Shown here one piece after another: positions 17,775 through 24,951 of a DNA stretch of 46,529 bases. This stretch comes from an uncultured Alphaproteobacteria bacterium (GTDB taxonomy: Bacteria > Pseudomonadota > Alphaproteobacteria > RF32 > CAG-239), in the NCBI GenBank assembly GCA_944392865.1, contig CALXYD010000009.1, positions 1 to 46,529 on the forward strand, in the 5' to 3' direction. The translations under genes and the position numbers were made by a program. Numbering within the stretch: the first letter of the stretch is position 1; each line of letters starts with the position of its first letter. A model generated the notes under the pieces. The model did not search any database and was not told the DNA's origin. It saw only the letters and a program-made list of their open reading frames with translations.

Positions 17775-18413
17775 ATGAACAAAGTATTAAACTGGCTGAA
17801 GCCGCAACCGGAAAACAGACACATATCCGAAAAGCGTGAACAGCTTATTGCCTTAAAACGCGATACGACCACGGTAAACTTCATCCACCCCGGGCACCCG
17901 CTTTATGACAATATTGCCGCCAAAGAAGAAAACAAATTGCAGATTCTCGCCCCCAACGAAACCGCTTATAATGAAAACAGCCTCACGCACAACTTTGTCG
18001 CCATCGTTATTTTTGATAATTTGAGCTATCTCGTCATTAACTCGCTCAAACATTTCAAAGAGCAAAGCATCGGCGGGCTGTTGCAGTTTGATGAAAACAT
18101 TTACAACGTCATTCCGTTTTTTGAAAACGAGGAAGAATATCAAACCGCCGGCGAATATACTTTTCGTGAAACATACGAATACGACCACCCGGTAGAGAAC
18201 TACGCTTTTCTTGCCGATTACCAGAATAAAAGCGTCAAAATCGTTCTGGAACGCGGCAAACAACCGGTAACCTTGAAAATGATTGATGAAAACCGCGCTT
18301 TGTTCACAGCCAGGCTGACGCCGCGCCAAATTGAACTCATTGACTATGTCATTATGCCGGCGCTTAATGCTTATGCGGAAATCGTCAGCCGCCGCCAAAA
18401 CCGCATTTCATAA
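17775..18413 (+). CDS. Unrecognised soluble protein
   Basis: A 212-residue protein with no recognised domain, signal peptide or membrane helix. It is acidic and rich in Asn, Glu and aromatic residues, with strand-like segments (FVAIVIFDNLSYLVINSL, about 75-92) and a C-terminal helix (LIDYVIMPALNAYAEIVS). It has its own promoter, an AGGAG site and its own terminator, so it is a single-gene unit. It converges on the gene at 18482. I cannot propose a function. Confidence 0.75.
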   Translation: MNKVLNWLKPQPENRHISEKREQLIALKRDTTTVNFIHPGHPLYDNIAAKEENKLQILAPNETAYNENSLTHNFVAIVIFDNLSYLVINSLKHFKEQSIGGLLQFDENIYNVIPFFENEEEYQTAGEYTFRETYEYDHPVENYAFLADYQNKSVKIVLERGKQPVTLKMIDENRALFTARLTPRQIELIDYVIMPALNAYAEIVSRRQNRIS

Positions 18414-18433
18414 ACACCCCGGCCCAAAAACGC

Positions 18434-18469
18434 AAAAAACGGCCGCCTCGCAAAAGGCGCCGTTTTTTT
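18434..18469 (+). terminator. Strong intrinsic terminator after gene 17775-18413
   Basis: AAAAAACGGC-CGCCT pairs with AGGCG-CCGTTTTTT with a single bulged base, closing a short CGCAAA loop, and ends in seven T. The A-run on the left makes it usable in the other direction for the convergent gene ending at 18482. Confidence 0.85.
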
Positions 18470-18481
18470 CTCTACAAAATT

Positions 18482-19486
18482 TCACACAAAGAACGGCATA
18501 TTCGTTCCGTTTTCTGCCGCAATTTTCTGTCCGTTCGGCAACAAAAAAACGCCTTCTCCGCCACACGAAAGGTGCAGCCAGCAGTTGTTGATTACTCTAA
18601 TGACAATGTGCTTGCCCGAAAGAGCCTCGCCAAACAAAACACACGGAACGTTTTGGTCGGTTTCATACAAATGGAGATTATAAATATCCGTATACAGCAA
18701 CTTGCCATTCATGGCATAAAGCCGCCAGCTTTTGCCCTTTTTCAACAGATACATCCCATTGTTAAACACCGCGGCGCCGGAAACAGCCCCTATCATCCTG
18801 CAAAGGCTTTTGTCATAAAGGCGGAAAGTAATACCCGAAGCGCTTTCCAACAACAAAAAGCTGTTTTTATACACCGTCGGATGCAATTCTTCTTTCGCCA
18901 AGACAAAACCACCGTTCGGTAGCACAGTCTGATACGTCGCATCAGCCGTCGCCATAACCGTCTTGCCATTGCGGGCTTTTGTTTTGACAAGCTGGCTTTT
19001 CCCCTGTCGGGTTAAGGCAAAAATGACAAAACGCCCTCGGTCATAAATCTTAACGCCGTCCGCTTCAAAACTTGCATAGAGCTCTACCGGACAAGAAGCT
19101 TTTTTATCATTCAGACGATAAACCGTCCACTTGCCGGCAAGCTCTTGCAATGCAACATAAGCGCCGCCGGACGATATTTCCGCCTGTAACGCCTGGCCGC
19201 CGGAATTTTCCCAACCGGAAACATCCAATTGCCAAAAAGCCTCTTTCCGCACCGAAAACATTTTCTGTTTCAGCACGCCTCCGTTCTTAAAAACATACAC
19301 GTCAAGCAATCCTTTTTCTTTCAAATTGCCTTCATTGTCATAGAGTTCAACGCCGTCTTCTTTCAACAGCGCAAAACTGTTGTCCTCAAATCTCCGCGCA
19401 CCGCGGCAAACGCCATAGTTCTTCATTTCTCTGGCAAATACCACCTGCTGCGGAACGTCAAACCTGGTAACAAATTTTGTATTCAT
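18482..19486 (-). CDS. Unrecognised beta-rich orphan (possible propeller)
   Basis: A 334-residue protein with no signal peptide or membrane segment. It consists of repeated strand-turn units with Gly, Asp and aromatic residues (DGVELYDNEGNLKEKG, GKWTVYRLNDKK, DGVKIYDRGRFVIFA, GKSWRLYAMNGKLLYTD). These look like degenerate propeller or WG-type repeats of roughly 40-50 residues. Similar phrases occur in the orphan at 10450-11025. A TTGACA/TATACT promoter lies about 55 bases upstream. No good Shine-Dalgarno precedes the ATG. It shares the terminator at 18434-18469. Function unknown; a scaffold or binding role is only a guess from the fold pattern. Confidence 0.7.
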   Translation of the reverse strand: MNTKFVTRFDVPQQVVFAREMKNYGVCRGARRFEDNSFALLKEDGVELYDNEGNLKEKGLLDVYVFKNGGVLKQKMFSVRKEAFWQLDVSGWENSGGQALQAEISSGGAYVALQELAGKWTVYRLNDKKASCPVELYASFEADGVKIYDRGRFVIFALTRQGKSQLVKTKARNGKTVMATADATYQTVLPNGGFVLAKEELHPTVYKNSFLLLESASGITFRLYDKSLCRMIGAVSGAAVFNNGMYLLKKGKSWRLYAMNGKLLYTDIYNLHLYETDQNVPCVLFGEALSGKHIVIRVINNCWLHLSCGGEGVFLLPNGQKIAAENGTNMPFFV

Positions 19487-19537
19487 AACTCAAAATAATT
19501 AAAAAAATCATTTGCATAAACTTAAAAAAGCAGCGCA

Positions 19538-19565
19538 AGTATAAGCCAAAGTTTTAGCTTGTCAA
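19538..19565 (-). promoter_or_regulatory. Promoter of orphan gene 18482-19486
   Basis: On the minus strand, a perfect TTGACA (19565-19560), a 16-base spacer and TATACT (19543-19538). The predicted leader is about 45 bases. Confidence 0.75.
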
Positions 19566-19644
19566 CCGCTTTATCATCTTAAAAATTCGCTCATTGCAAA
19601 TATATGCCGTTATAGCGCCGCACCATCCAAAGGAGAAGAAAAAT

Positions 19645-19863
19645 ATGGGAAAAATCATCCGTTACACAATTTATTTTCTAATCGCCGTTGCCGTATATGT
19701 TTTAGTCCGCGGCATATTAAACGGCAGTATCAACGCCGGCACCACAATTGGCTAGGCCGCCACGGAAGTAAGCAACGGCAGTATGCAGACTCTGGAAAAT
19801 ATGAAAAACGACGCCTCTTCCGCCATCAACCGCCTGACCGAACAATCCGTTCAAAAAAAATGA
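19645..19863 (+). pseudogene. Small membrane-anchored protein gene interrupted by an in-frame TAG
   Basis: An ATG at 19645 with AAAGGAGAAG upstream opens a 36-codon frame, which encodes a transmembrane helix (YTIYFLIAVAVYVLVRGIL) and a short polar tail. It stops at TAG (19753-19755). The same frame then stays open for 35 more codons to a TGA at 19861, reading a polar amphipathic helix (SMQTLENMKNDASSAINRL). The open continuation and the change from membrane anchor to helical tail suggest one 72-residue gene broken by a point mutation. TAG is a normal stop elsewhere here (lapA, mrdA, the PAS gene), so reassignment is unlikely. A functional 36-residue peptide or a sequencing error remain possible. 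Confidence 0.55.
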
Positions 19864-19966
19864 CAATTCCCCTTCAATCCCCACACGCACCGATACTCTT
19901 TTGAAACACCATACAATATATCCATAGATATCCCCCAGTATGAAATGTCCCCCGAAAAGTAGAAAT

Positions 19967-20006
19967 AAAAAAATACCCGCCGGTCAAACCGACAGGTATC
20001 TTTTTT
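19967..20006 (-). terminator. Intrinsic terminator after gene 20007-20567
   Basis: On the minus-strand RNA a stem of 11 or more pairs (20000-19988 with 19984-19972, including G-U pairs) closes a three-base loop and is followed by a U-run. It starts right at the stop codon. Confidence 0.7.
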
Positions 20007-20567
20007 CTAGTCATCAAATAGTTTACGAATTGCACGTATCGCCAAAGCCGCAAACAACACAAATGCTATGAGGAGAAAAGGACTGGAAATAACCACCTCC
20101 ATGTGATCCATGCACCATGTCTTCAACGGTGAAGGCGCGCGGTTTTCCATTTCTTGGGCAATCTCGTTTTTAGCTACCACCAACTCCTCCGCAACCCGAG
20201 CTTCAACAAGCTTGTCAACTTGCGCTTGGTCAATCCCGTTTTTAACAGCTGATAGTTCCTCGGCAACCCGAGCTTCAACAAGCTTTTCCACTTGCGCCTG
20301 GTCAATTCCGACGTTCTGCCTGCTTTGCGTCCCGAGGTAATAAAAACCGCCGGCAAGCCCCACTGCCATAACCAATAAAAAAATCCGAAAACTAATCCGG
20401 ACGTAACCACGCTTTGGGGAAATTTTCTTTCCTCTAAGCATTGCCGCCAACTGGCTTAAAATGCCGAATTTTTCATTCAGTTGTTTGTCCTCGTCGCAAC
20501 AAGTGAGAACATTGCTCTGCAAACCATCCGCCTGCGGACAATTTGTCAATTCATAAGATTTTTCCAT
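20007..20567 (-). CDS. Two-helix membrane protein with tandem coiled-coil repeats
   Basis: A 186-residue protein of unknown function. It has a soluble N-terminus with a Cys pair (TCCDEDKQ), a transmembrane helix at about 61-78, a coiled-coil region and a second transmembrane helix at about 160-178. The region between the helices holds two copies of a 24-residue unit (GIDQAQVEKLVEARVAEEL plus five more residues), with only a few substitutions. The DNA behind it repeats with a 72-bp period. Both termini would face the same side of the membrane. A TTGACA/TATACT promoter (20623-20650) and a terminator frame it as a single-gene unit. Confidence 0.75.
   Translation of the reverse strand: MEKSYELTNCPQADGLQSNVLTCCDEDKQLNEKFGILSQLAAMLRGKKISPKRGYVRISFRIFLLVMAVGLAGGFYYLGTQSRQNVGIDQAQVEKLVEARVAEELSAVKNGIDQAQVDKLVEARVAEELVVAKNEIAQEMENRAPSPLKTWCMDHMEVVISSPFLLIAFVLFAALAIRAIRKLFDD
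20176..20320 (-). repeat. 72-bp in-frame tandem repeat (2 copies)
   Basis: The segment beginning GCAACCCGAGCTTCAACAAG at 20191 recurs at 20263, exactly 72 bases later, with few changes. The period equals 24 codons, so copy-number change would keep the frame of the host gene. Confidence 0.85.
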
Positions 20568-20622
20568 AATCGTAAGGGTTAATTTAAAAATAATTTTACA
20601 GAGATTTAGTTTTTACCCCGCC

Positions 20623-20650
20623 AGTATAACCGAAAAATCTATTTTGTCAA
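20623..20650 (-). promoter_or_regulatory. Promoter of gene 20007-20567
   Basis: On the minus strand, TTGACA (20650-20645), a 16-base spacer and TATACT (20628-20623). The leader is about 50 bases. It is nearly the same as the promoter at 19538-19565. Confidence 0.75.
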
Positions 20651-20980
20651 CTTCTATTTGACATATCTATTGCCAACCCCGCCACATCGCCAAATTTACC
20701 GTAATTCTCCTCTTTCAATCATTTCGCCAACCGGCAAGATTTTCCACCCGCTCCGCCTTTCGCCCAGCCCCTTCACTTGCCCGTGCGGCGCGCACTACCC
20801 GTAGAGCAGCCACCGCAGGTGCCGCTGGCACTGGCGCGACCACTGCCCCTGCAACGCTGGGCTTTATTCCAACACCCTGCTCCGCCTTTCGCCCTGCCAC
20901 ACACACCCTACCTGCCAAATAATGTTCTTTACAAACCAATATACGATCAAAATCATCGCAATTATCACTTTTTGACACAC

Positions 20981-21007
20981 AAAAAAAGAGGCAGTCGCCT
21001 GCCCCTT
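20981..21007 (-). terminator. Intrinsic terminator after rplQ
   Basis: The minus-strand RNA folds GGGGCAG with CTGCCTC (one G-U pair) around a GCGA tetraloop, followed by seven T. It lies 30 bases past the rplQ stop. Confidence 0.85.
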
Positions 21008-21036
21008 GTTTATTTTCTTACTTTATTTCTGACGGA

Positions 21037-21489
21037 TCAAGCCGCAGCCGTTTCCGTATCATTAGCCGCCGCTTCCGCCGCAGCCTTTTCAGCCTTAACG
21101 CGTTCAATGTCTTTTGCGCCTTTGGCATTGACATCTCTGTCAACCAATTCAATAATCGCCATCGGAGCGCAATCGCCGTATCTATAACCGGCCTTCAAAA
21201 CGCGGGTATAACCGCCCTGACGCTCTTTATAACGTTCGGCCAAAACAGAAAAAAGCTTTGCGACAACTTCGTTGTTGCGCAGGAAAGACAATGCCAGGCG
21301 GCGGGAATTCAAATCGCCCTTTTTGGCGTATGTAATCATGCTTTCAACAAAAGTTCTTAATTCTTTAGCTCTCGGCAAAGTAATTGTTATCTGTTCATGC
21401 GTCAGCAAAGCGTTTGTCAGATTGGCAAACAAAGCTCTGCGCTGGCTTTTCGGCATATTAAACCGTCTGTGTGCATCACCATGTCTCAT
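21037..21489 (-). CDS. rplQ: 50S ribosomal protein L17
   Basis: L17 is a large-subunit protein near the peptide exit tunnel. The 150-residue product starts [11 protein letters not shown] and has [29 protein letters not shown], both diagnostic. The [17 protein letters not shown] strand ends the conserved fold. A C-terminal Ala/Glu-rich tail of about 25 residues ([19 protein letters not shown]) is typical of alphaproteobacteria. AAGGAT precedes the ATG. In almost all bacteria rplQ follows rpoA in one operon. Here nothing but 438 bases of repeat-containing DNA lies upstream, so it must use its own promoter, which I could not locate. Confidence 0.97.
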   Translation of the reverse strand: MRHGDAHRRFNMPKSQRRALFANLTNALLTHEQITITLPRAKELRTFVESMITYAKKGDLNSRRLALSFLRNNEVVAKLFSVLAERYKERQGGYTRVLKAGYRYGDCAPMAIIELVDRDVNAKGAKDIERVKAEKAAAEAAANDTETAAA

Positions 21490-21513
21490 TGTAGTATCCT
21501 TTCTTTTCTCTGT

Positions 21514-21530
21514 GCTCCGGAACCCGGAGC
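21514..21530 (-). promoter_or_regulatory. Hairpin in the rplQ 5' leader
   Basis: GCTCCGG and CCGGAGC form a perfect 7-bp stem with a three-base loop, 25 bases before the rplQ start. No T-run follows. It could be a leader structure for autogenous control or a remnant of an upstream terminator; the function is inference. Confidence 0.4.
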
Positions 21531-21675
21531 GGATAAAAACGCTCCCATACCACCTTCATGTATATGGAAATACTTTAAGAAAACCGTCCTTGCCGCCTTT
21601 TCCAAGCTTCAGCGCCACAGTCCGAACCAGTGCCGGCAACCTTCGCCAATACAAGCCCCGGTCAGCACACCGCAC

Positions 21676-21785
21676 CGCTACGAAACAAACGCCTGTTCGC
21701 CGTATCACTACGAAACAAATACTGGCGCCCAGCTCCACTACGAAACAGAACGCCTGCTCACCATATCGCTACGAAACAAACGCCG
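21676..21785. repeat. Degenerate tandem repeat, about 30-bp period, four copies
   Basis: CTACGAAACA occurs at 21678, 21708, 21738 and 21769, spaced 30, 30 and 31 bases apart. Around it the CGCC and CCATAT-like neighbourhoods are partly shared. A fifth partial match (CTACGACTCAGG) starts at 21810. Units differ at about half their positions, unlike a CRISPR array. Confidence 0.75.
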
Positions 21786-21927
21786 ACGCACCCGCTCCGC
21801 CTGACGCCGCTACGACTCAGGCAAAACAAAACGGACAAGCCGATTCTCTCAAAATCTTGTCCGCTTATACCCTATTATTTTTTATTTGTAAAGCTTTTTC
21901 TTCAGCAAAACAAGCATCATCCCAAAA

Positions 21928-23472
21928 TCATCGTCCCAATCGTGCATTCAACGCCTGCACCGACGCCGCATTCAATGTTGATTTTTTACCCTCTGCCTTC
22001 ACCTCTTTGGTTGAAACAGCGTCTTTGAGGTGTTCTCCGCCATCAACCAAATGCGTAGAAATCTTGTCTTCGCCGATAACCGCTCCGACCCGGACGGCCT
22101 CTCCGCCGGCAAGCACCGGCGTCCGCCCGATACGATCAAAAACGCCGGCATACATTTCCGCAACTTTCGCACCTTCCGCAACATCTTGCATCGTCCGACT
22201 GAAAACATCATTCATACGGCTGCTTATATTATCAATCAAGTCGCCTCGCGCATCGGAAATCTTACCTTGCAGTTCCGCCGCTTTTGTTATATCGGTATAG
22301 GTTTCGATTTTTTTCTCGCCGTTTTCTTTAATTGTAATAACGTTATTCTCCGCCGTTATTGTAGAAACATTTTTAATCCCGTCTTCGTCAACGGTCTCCA
22401 GTTTTTGGTAGCCGCCCGTATCATTAACCGCCGCGCTGATTTTGGTAATCTCGGGCTTTTCACCGTTACTTTGCCGCAAAACTTCCTTTTCATAGCCTTT
22501 TTCACTGATTTTAATCAATGCGCGTTCTTTATCGCCGTTAGCATAAACAACTTCCGTTTTTTGCTCAATATTTCCGTCATTATCAACGGTAACGTCTATT
22601 TTGGCGACATTGCCGTCTTTTTGCTGAACCATCTCATAACCGTTTCCGCGTAACGTAAGCTGCGTTTCATTGCCGTCCTCAGAAAATTCCCGGCGCACAA
22701 TACGGTCTGAATTACTTCCCGTCGCTCTTCCTTTATATGCTTCCGCCCGCATAAAATCTTCCGCCTGCCAATCGGAACCGTCCATCATCCCCGCCGAAAA
22801 CTTTTTCCCTTCCGCCGCATAATATGCCTGAAGGTTGCCGTTCTCATCAACAAACTGCATACTTGAGCGTGTCTTGTCCGCTGTATAATAAAGTCCGCCG
22901 TTCTCGTGAATTAAAGAACCTTTTACAACGCCATCTTCGCGTTGTGCCGAAAAACGTCCGTTTCCATCATTTATAACGACCGATGCGTCGCCGGTACGAT
23001 TATTTTGCTGTACTTCAACGGCAACATTGCCATCTGCATCATAATAAGCTGTACTGCTACGTTTTTTCCCTTGCGAATTGACCACGCGGCTGCCGTCTGG
23101 CGCTTCTATTTCCTGATTAAGCGGTTTGCCGTCAAACCCGCCGCTCAACTCAAACTTATTCTCGCCAATCATATAGTTAAGCTTTTCTCCGTCGGCTTTG
23201 AGCGTCGCCTTGACATCTTTAAGTTCATCAAGATTATAGTTGTCCAAAACCCGGCTGACCACCTTTGCCATATCCGGTACCTGTGCTTTCAACATTTCGC
23301 GCAATTCCGCACGGAGTGCCTGTTCTTCCTGCCCCCTGTCCGCTAAATTCCTGGCTTCATCCCAGTTGATTGACCGTTCGCCGTTTACAGAAGCCTCCTG
23401 CGCCTGTGCATTGCCAACCCCGGCCAATGCCGCCCCCATCATCACGACTGTTTCCGTATTAACCGCGCTCAT
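21928..23472 (-). CDS. Unrecognised beta-repeat protein, possibly exported
   Basis: A 514-residue protein I cannot place. The N-terminus (TVVMMGAALAGVGNAQA, about residues 8-24, before QE) resembles a signal peptide with an AQA cleavage site but lacks a basic n-region, so export is uncertain. From about 110 to 390 it consists of repeated beta-hairpin units of the type YYDADGNVAVEV, FVDENGNLQAYY and VDNDGNIEQKTEVVYANGD, similar in flavour to YD or toxin_YwqK-like repeats. The C-terminus is helical and ends ALNARLGR. GGAG lies eight bases before the ATG. It sits 66 bases after the U32 gene on the same strand. Confidence 0.75.
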   Translation of the reverse strand: MSAVNTETVVMMGAALAGVGNAQAQEASVNGERSINWDEARNLADRGQEEQALRAELREMLKAQVPDMAKVVSRVLDNYNLDELKDVKATLKADGEKLNYMIGENKFELSGGFDGKPLNQEIEAPDGSRVVNSQGKKRSSTAYYDADGNVAVEVQQNNRTGDASVVINDGNGRFSAQREDGVVKGSLIHENGGLYYTADKTRSSMQFVDENGNLQAYYAAEGKKFSAGMMDGSDWQAEDFMRAEAYKGRATGSNSDRIVRREFSEDGNETQLTLRGNGYEMVQQKDGNVAKIDVTVDNDGNIEQKTEVVYANGDKERALIKISEKGYEKEVLRQSNGEKPEITKISAAVNDTGGYQKLETVDEDGIKNVSTITAENNVITIKENGEKKIETYTDITKAAELQGKISDARGDLIDNISSRMNDVFSRTMQDVAEGAKVAEMYAGVFDRIGRTPVLAGGEAVRVGAVIGEDKISTHLVDGGEHLKDAVSTKEVKAEGKKSTLNAASVQALNARLGR

Positions 23473-23538
23473 GGCTCATCTCCGCTGTTTTTTTAACCTT
23501 TCTGCCATTATACCACAACTTCTCACCGGCCGCAACAA

Positions 23539-24951
23539 TTATTTCTGGCAAAGCTCTGTCCATTCCGCCTGCTTACGGGCATACATCTCCGCATTCTCGC
23601 CTTTAAGCGCCTGAGACTTGCGGGCTATCGTATATTGCGGCAGCATTTTTTTGATTTTCGCCACATCTTCGCCCCACTGGTTCGGGCGAATACGGATTTT
23701 CTTTCCCTGTCCCGCCGACACCCGCGGTGTAATCTCGCCGCTTTCGGCATCTTCAAATTCCGTCAAAACCAGCCGCCGGTTTTCCAAACCACCCGGCAAC
23801 AAAAATTCTATAAACTCGCCGCCGTTGATATAATTGCGTAACTCAAAAATGGCCTCATCGCCCTGCCATTCAATAATTGACCCGGCAAACAGCCACTCGC
23901 CGAGCGTTCGCGTATATTCGTAATTCTGGCTGATGTTTGTCAGTTTTCCATCGTGAAAACCTAAACAATAGCCGCGGTTTTGCAACGTCATCAGCTCCGG
24001 CATATACTTTTCGCCGTTCCATTCCCGAGGATTGGCATAATAATCGTCTATTGCCTGCCGATAAGCCCGCGCCACCACGCCGGCATAGTATTCGGTTTTG
24101 TTGCGTCCCTCCACTTTAAGCGAATCCATTCCGATTTCCAACAACTCGTTCAAGCGCGGCATTAAGCACATATCTTTTGAATTAAGGAGATAACTGCCGT
24201 GTTCGTCTTCAACCACTTCATAATACTCTCCGGGACGAAAATCCTCTTCCAGCAGATACTCAAAGTTATTTCTGTTTTCATCATTGATAACCAGCTCACG
24301 CACCGTTCCGTCTTTCATCCGGATATGCAACTTGTAATGCCAACGGCAACAATGCGCACACTTTCCTTTATTGGCGCTCCTGTCCGTCAAAAAGTTGGAA
24401 ATCAGACACCTCCCCGAATAAGACATACACATTGCTCCATGCACAAAACACTCCAGCGCGACATCCGGACATTGCCGCCTTATCTCCGCCATTTCCTTAA
24501 ACGTAACTTCCCGCCCCAAAACACAGAGCCTAGCCCCCATGGCCTGCCAGAATTTAACCGTTTGCGCCGAACAGATATTCGCCTGGGTAGATACAAAACG
24601 GTTCAGTTCCGGCGCGTTTTCTTTAAGATAATAAAACACTCCCGGGTCGGCAACCAACACCCCGTCCGGCTTAAGCCGCCGAAGCGTTTCCACAAATTGC
24701 GGCAGTTTTTCGGCTTCTTCGTTATGGATATAAAGATTAAGCGTCAGATAAATTTTCTTGCCGGCTTTATGCACTTCGGCAATCCCCTCTTCCAGCTCGT
24801 CCAGCGAAAATTGCGACTGCGTCCGCAGGCTCATATCCGGCGTCCCGGCATAAACCGCATCTGCCCCGTATAAAAGCGCCGTTTTAAGCTTAACCAAAGA
24901 CCCTGCCGGCAACAACAACTCCGATTTATGTGGCATATCATTTTTATCCAT
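23539..24951 (-). CDS. U32-family peptidase-like protein (TrhP/YegQ-like)
   Basis: A 470-residue member of the U32 group. Some members, such as E. coli TrhP and RlhA, are needed for prephenate-dependent hydroxylation of tRNA or rRNA; others are annotated as collagenases. It has a TIM-barrel start (ELLLPAGSLVKLKTALLYGADAVYAG) and the U32 signature ECFVHGAMCMSYSGRCLIS. KGKCAHCCRWHY follows, giving cysteines for an iron-sulfur cluster. A C-terminal beta domain follows from about residue 370. I start at the ATG at 24951 (AAAGGA upstream), which overlaps the DUF3108-like gene by eight bases; an ATG at 24936 is an alternative. The architecture and length fit TrhP best. Confidence 0.9.
   Translation of the reverse strand: MDKNDMPHKSELLLPAGSLVKLKTALLYGADAVYAGTPDMSLRTQSQFSLDELEEGIAEVHKAGKKIYLTLNLYIHNEEAEKLPQFVETLRRLKPDGVLVADPGVFYYLKENAPELNRFVSTQANICSAQTVKFWQAMGARLCVLGREVTFKEMAEIRRQCPDVALECFVHGAMCMSYSGRCLISNFLTDRSANKGKCAHCCRWHYKLHIRMKDGTVRELVINDENRNNFEYLLEEDFRPGEYYEVVEDEHGSYLLNSKDMCLMPRLNELLEIGMDSLKVEGRNKTEYYAGVVARAYRQAIDDYYANPREWNGEKYMPELMTLQNRGYCLGFHDGKLTNISQNYEYTRTLGEWLFAGSIIEWQGDEAIFELRNYINGGEFIEFLLPGGLENRRLVLTEFEDAESGEITPRVSAGQGKKIRIRPNQWGEDVAKIKKMLPQYTIARKSQALKGENAEMYARKQAEWTELCQK

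Larger units (their letters stand above)
20568..21036. other. Intergenic stretch: promoter, 16-bp direct repeats, rplQ terminator
   Basis: No gene is supported here. From left to right it holds the 20007-20567 promoter (20623-20650), a GC-rich stretch with two copies of GCTCCGCCTTTCGCCC (20750-20765 and 20879-20894), and the rplQ terminator (20981-21007). An open frame of 87 codons on the minus strand is low-complexity Ala/Val/Arg with no ribosome site, and I do not call it. Confidence 0.6.
21490..21927. other. Intergenic stretch between the 514-residue gene and rplQ
   Basis: No gene is supported. It contains the rplQ leader with a 7-bp hairpin (21514-21530) and a degenerate tandem array of about 30 bases per unit (21676-21785). 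The remainder is AT-rich at the right end. Frames open on the plus strand through it are low-complexity and lack a ribosome site. Confidence 0.6.

Noticed and set aside
19753..19755. TAG read as a sense codon (recoded genome)
   Set aside because: TAG ends lapA, the PAS gene and mrdA at the places expected for those proteins, so it is a working stop codon.
20715..20978. An 87-codon minus-strand open frame
   Set aside because: Low-complexity Ala/Val/Arg sequence, no ribosome site, and it starts in the tail of the rplQ terminator.
21676..21821. CRISPR array
   Set aside because: Units diverge, the conserved core is only 10-14 bases, the period is about 30 bases with no unique spacers, and no cas gene is near.
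21272..22300. A 342-codon plus-strand open frame across rplQ, the repeats and the next gene
   Set aside because: It lies antisense to two real genes, and its composition follows from the GC-rich third positions and the 30-bp array.
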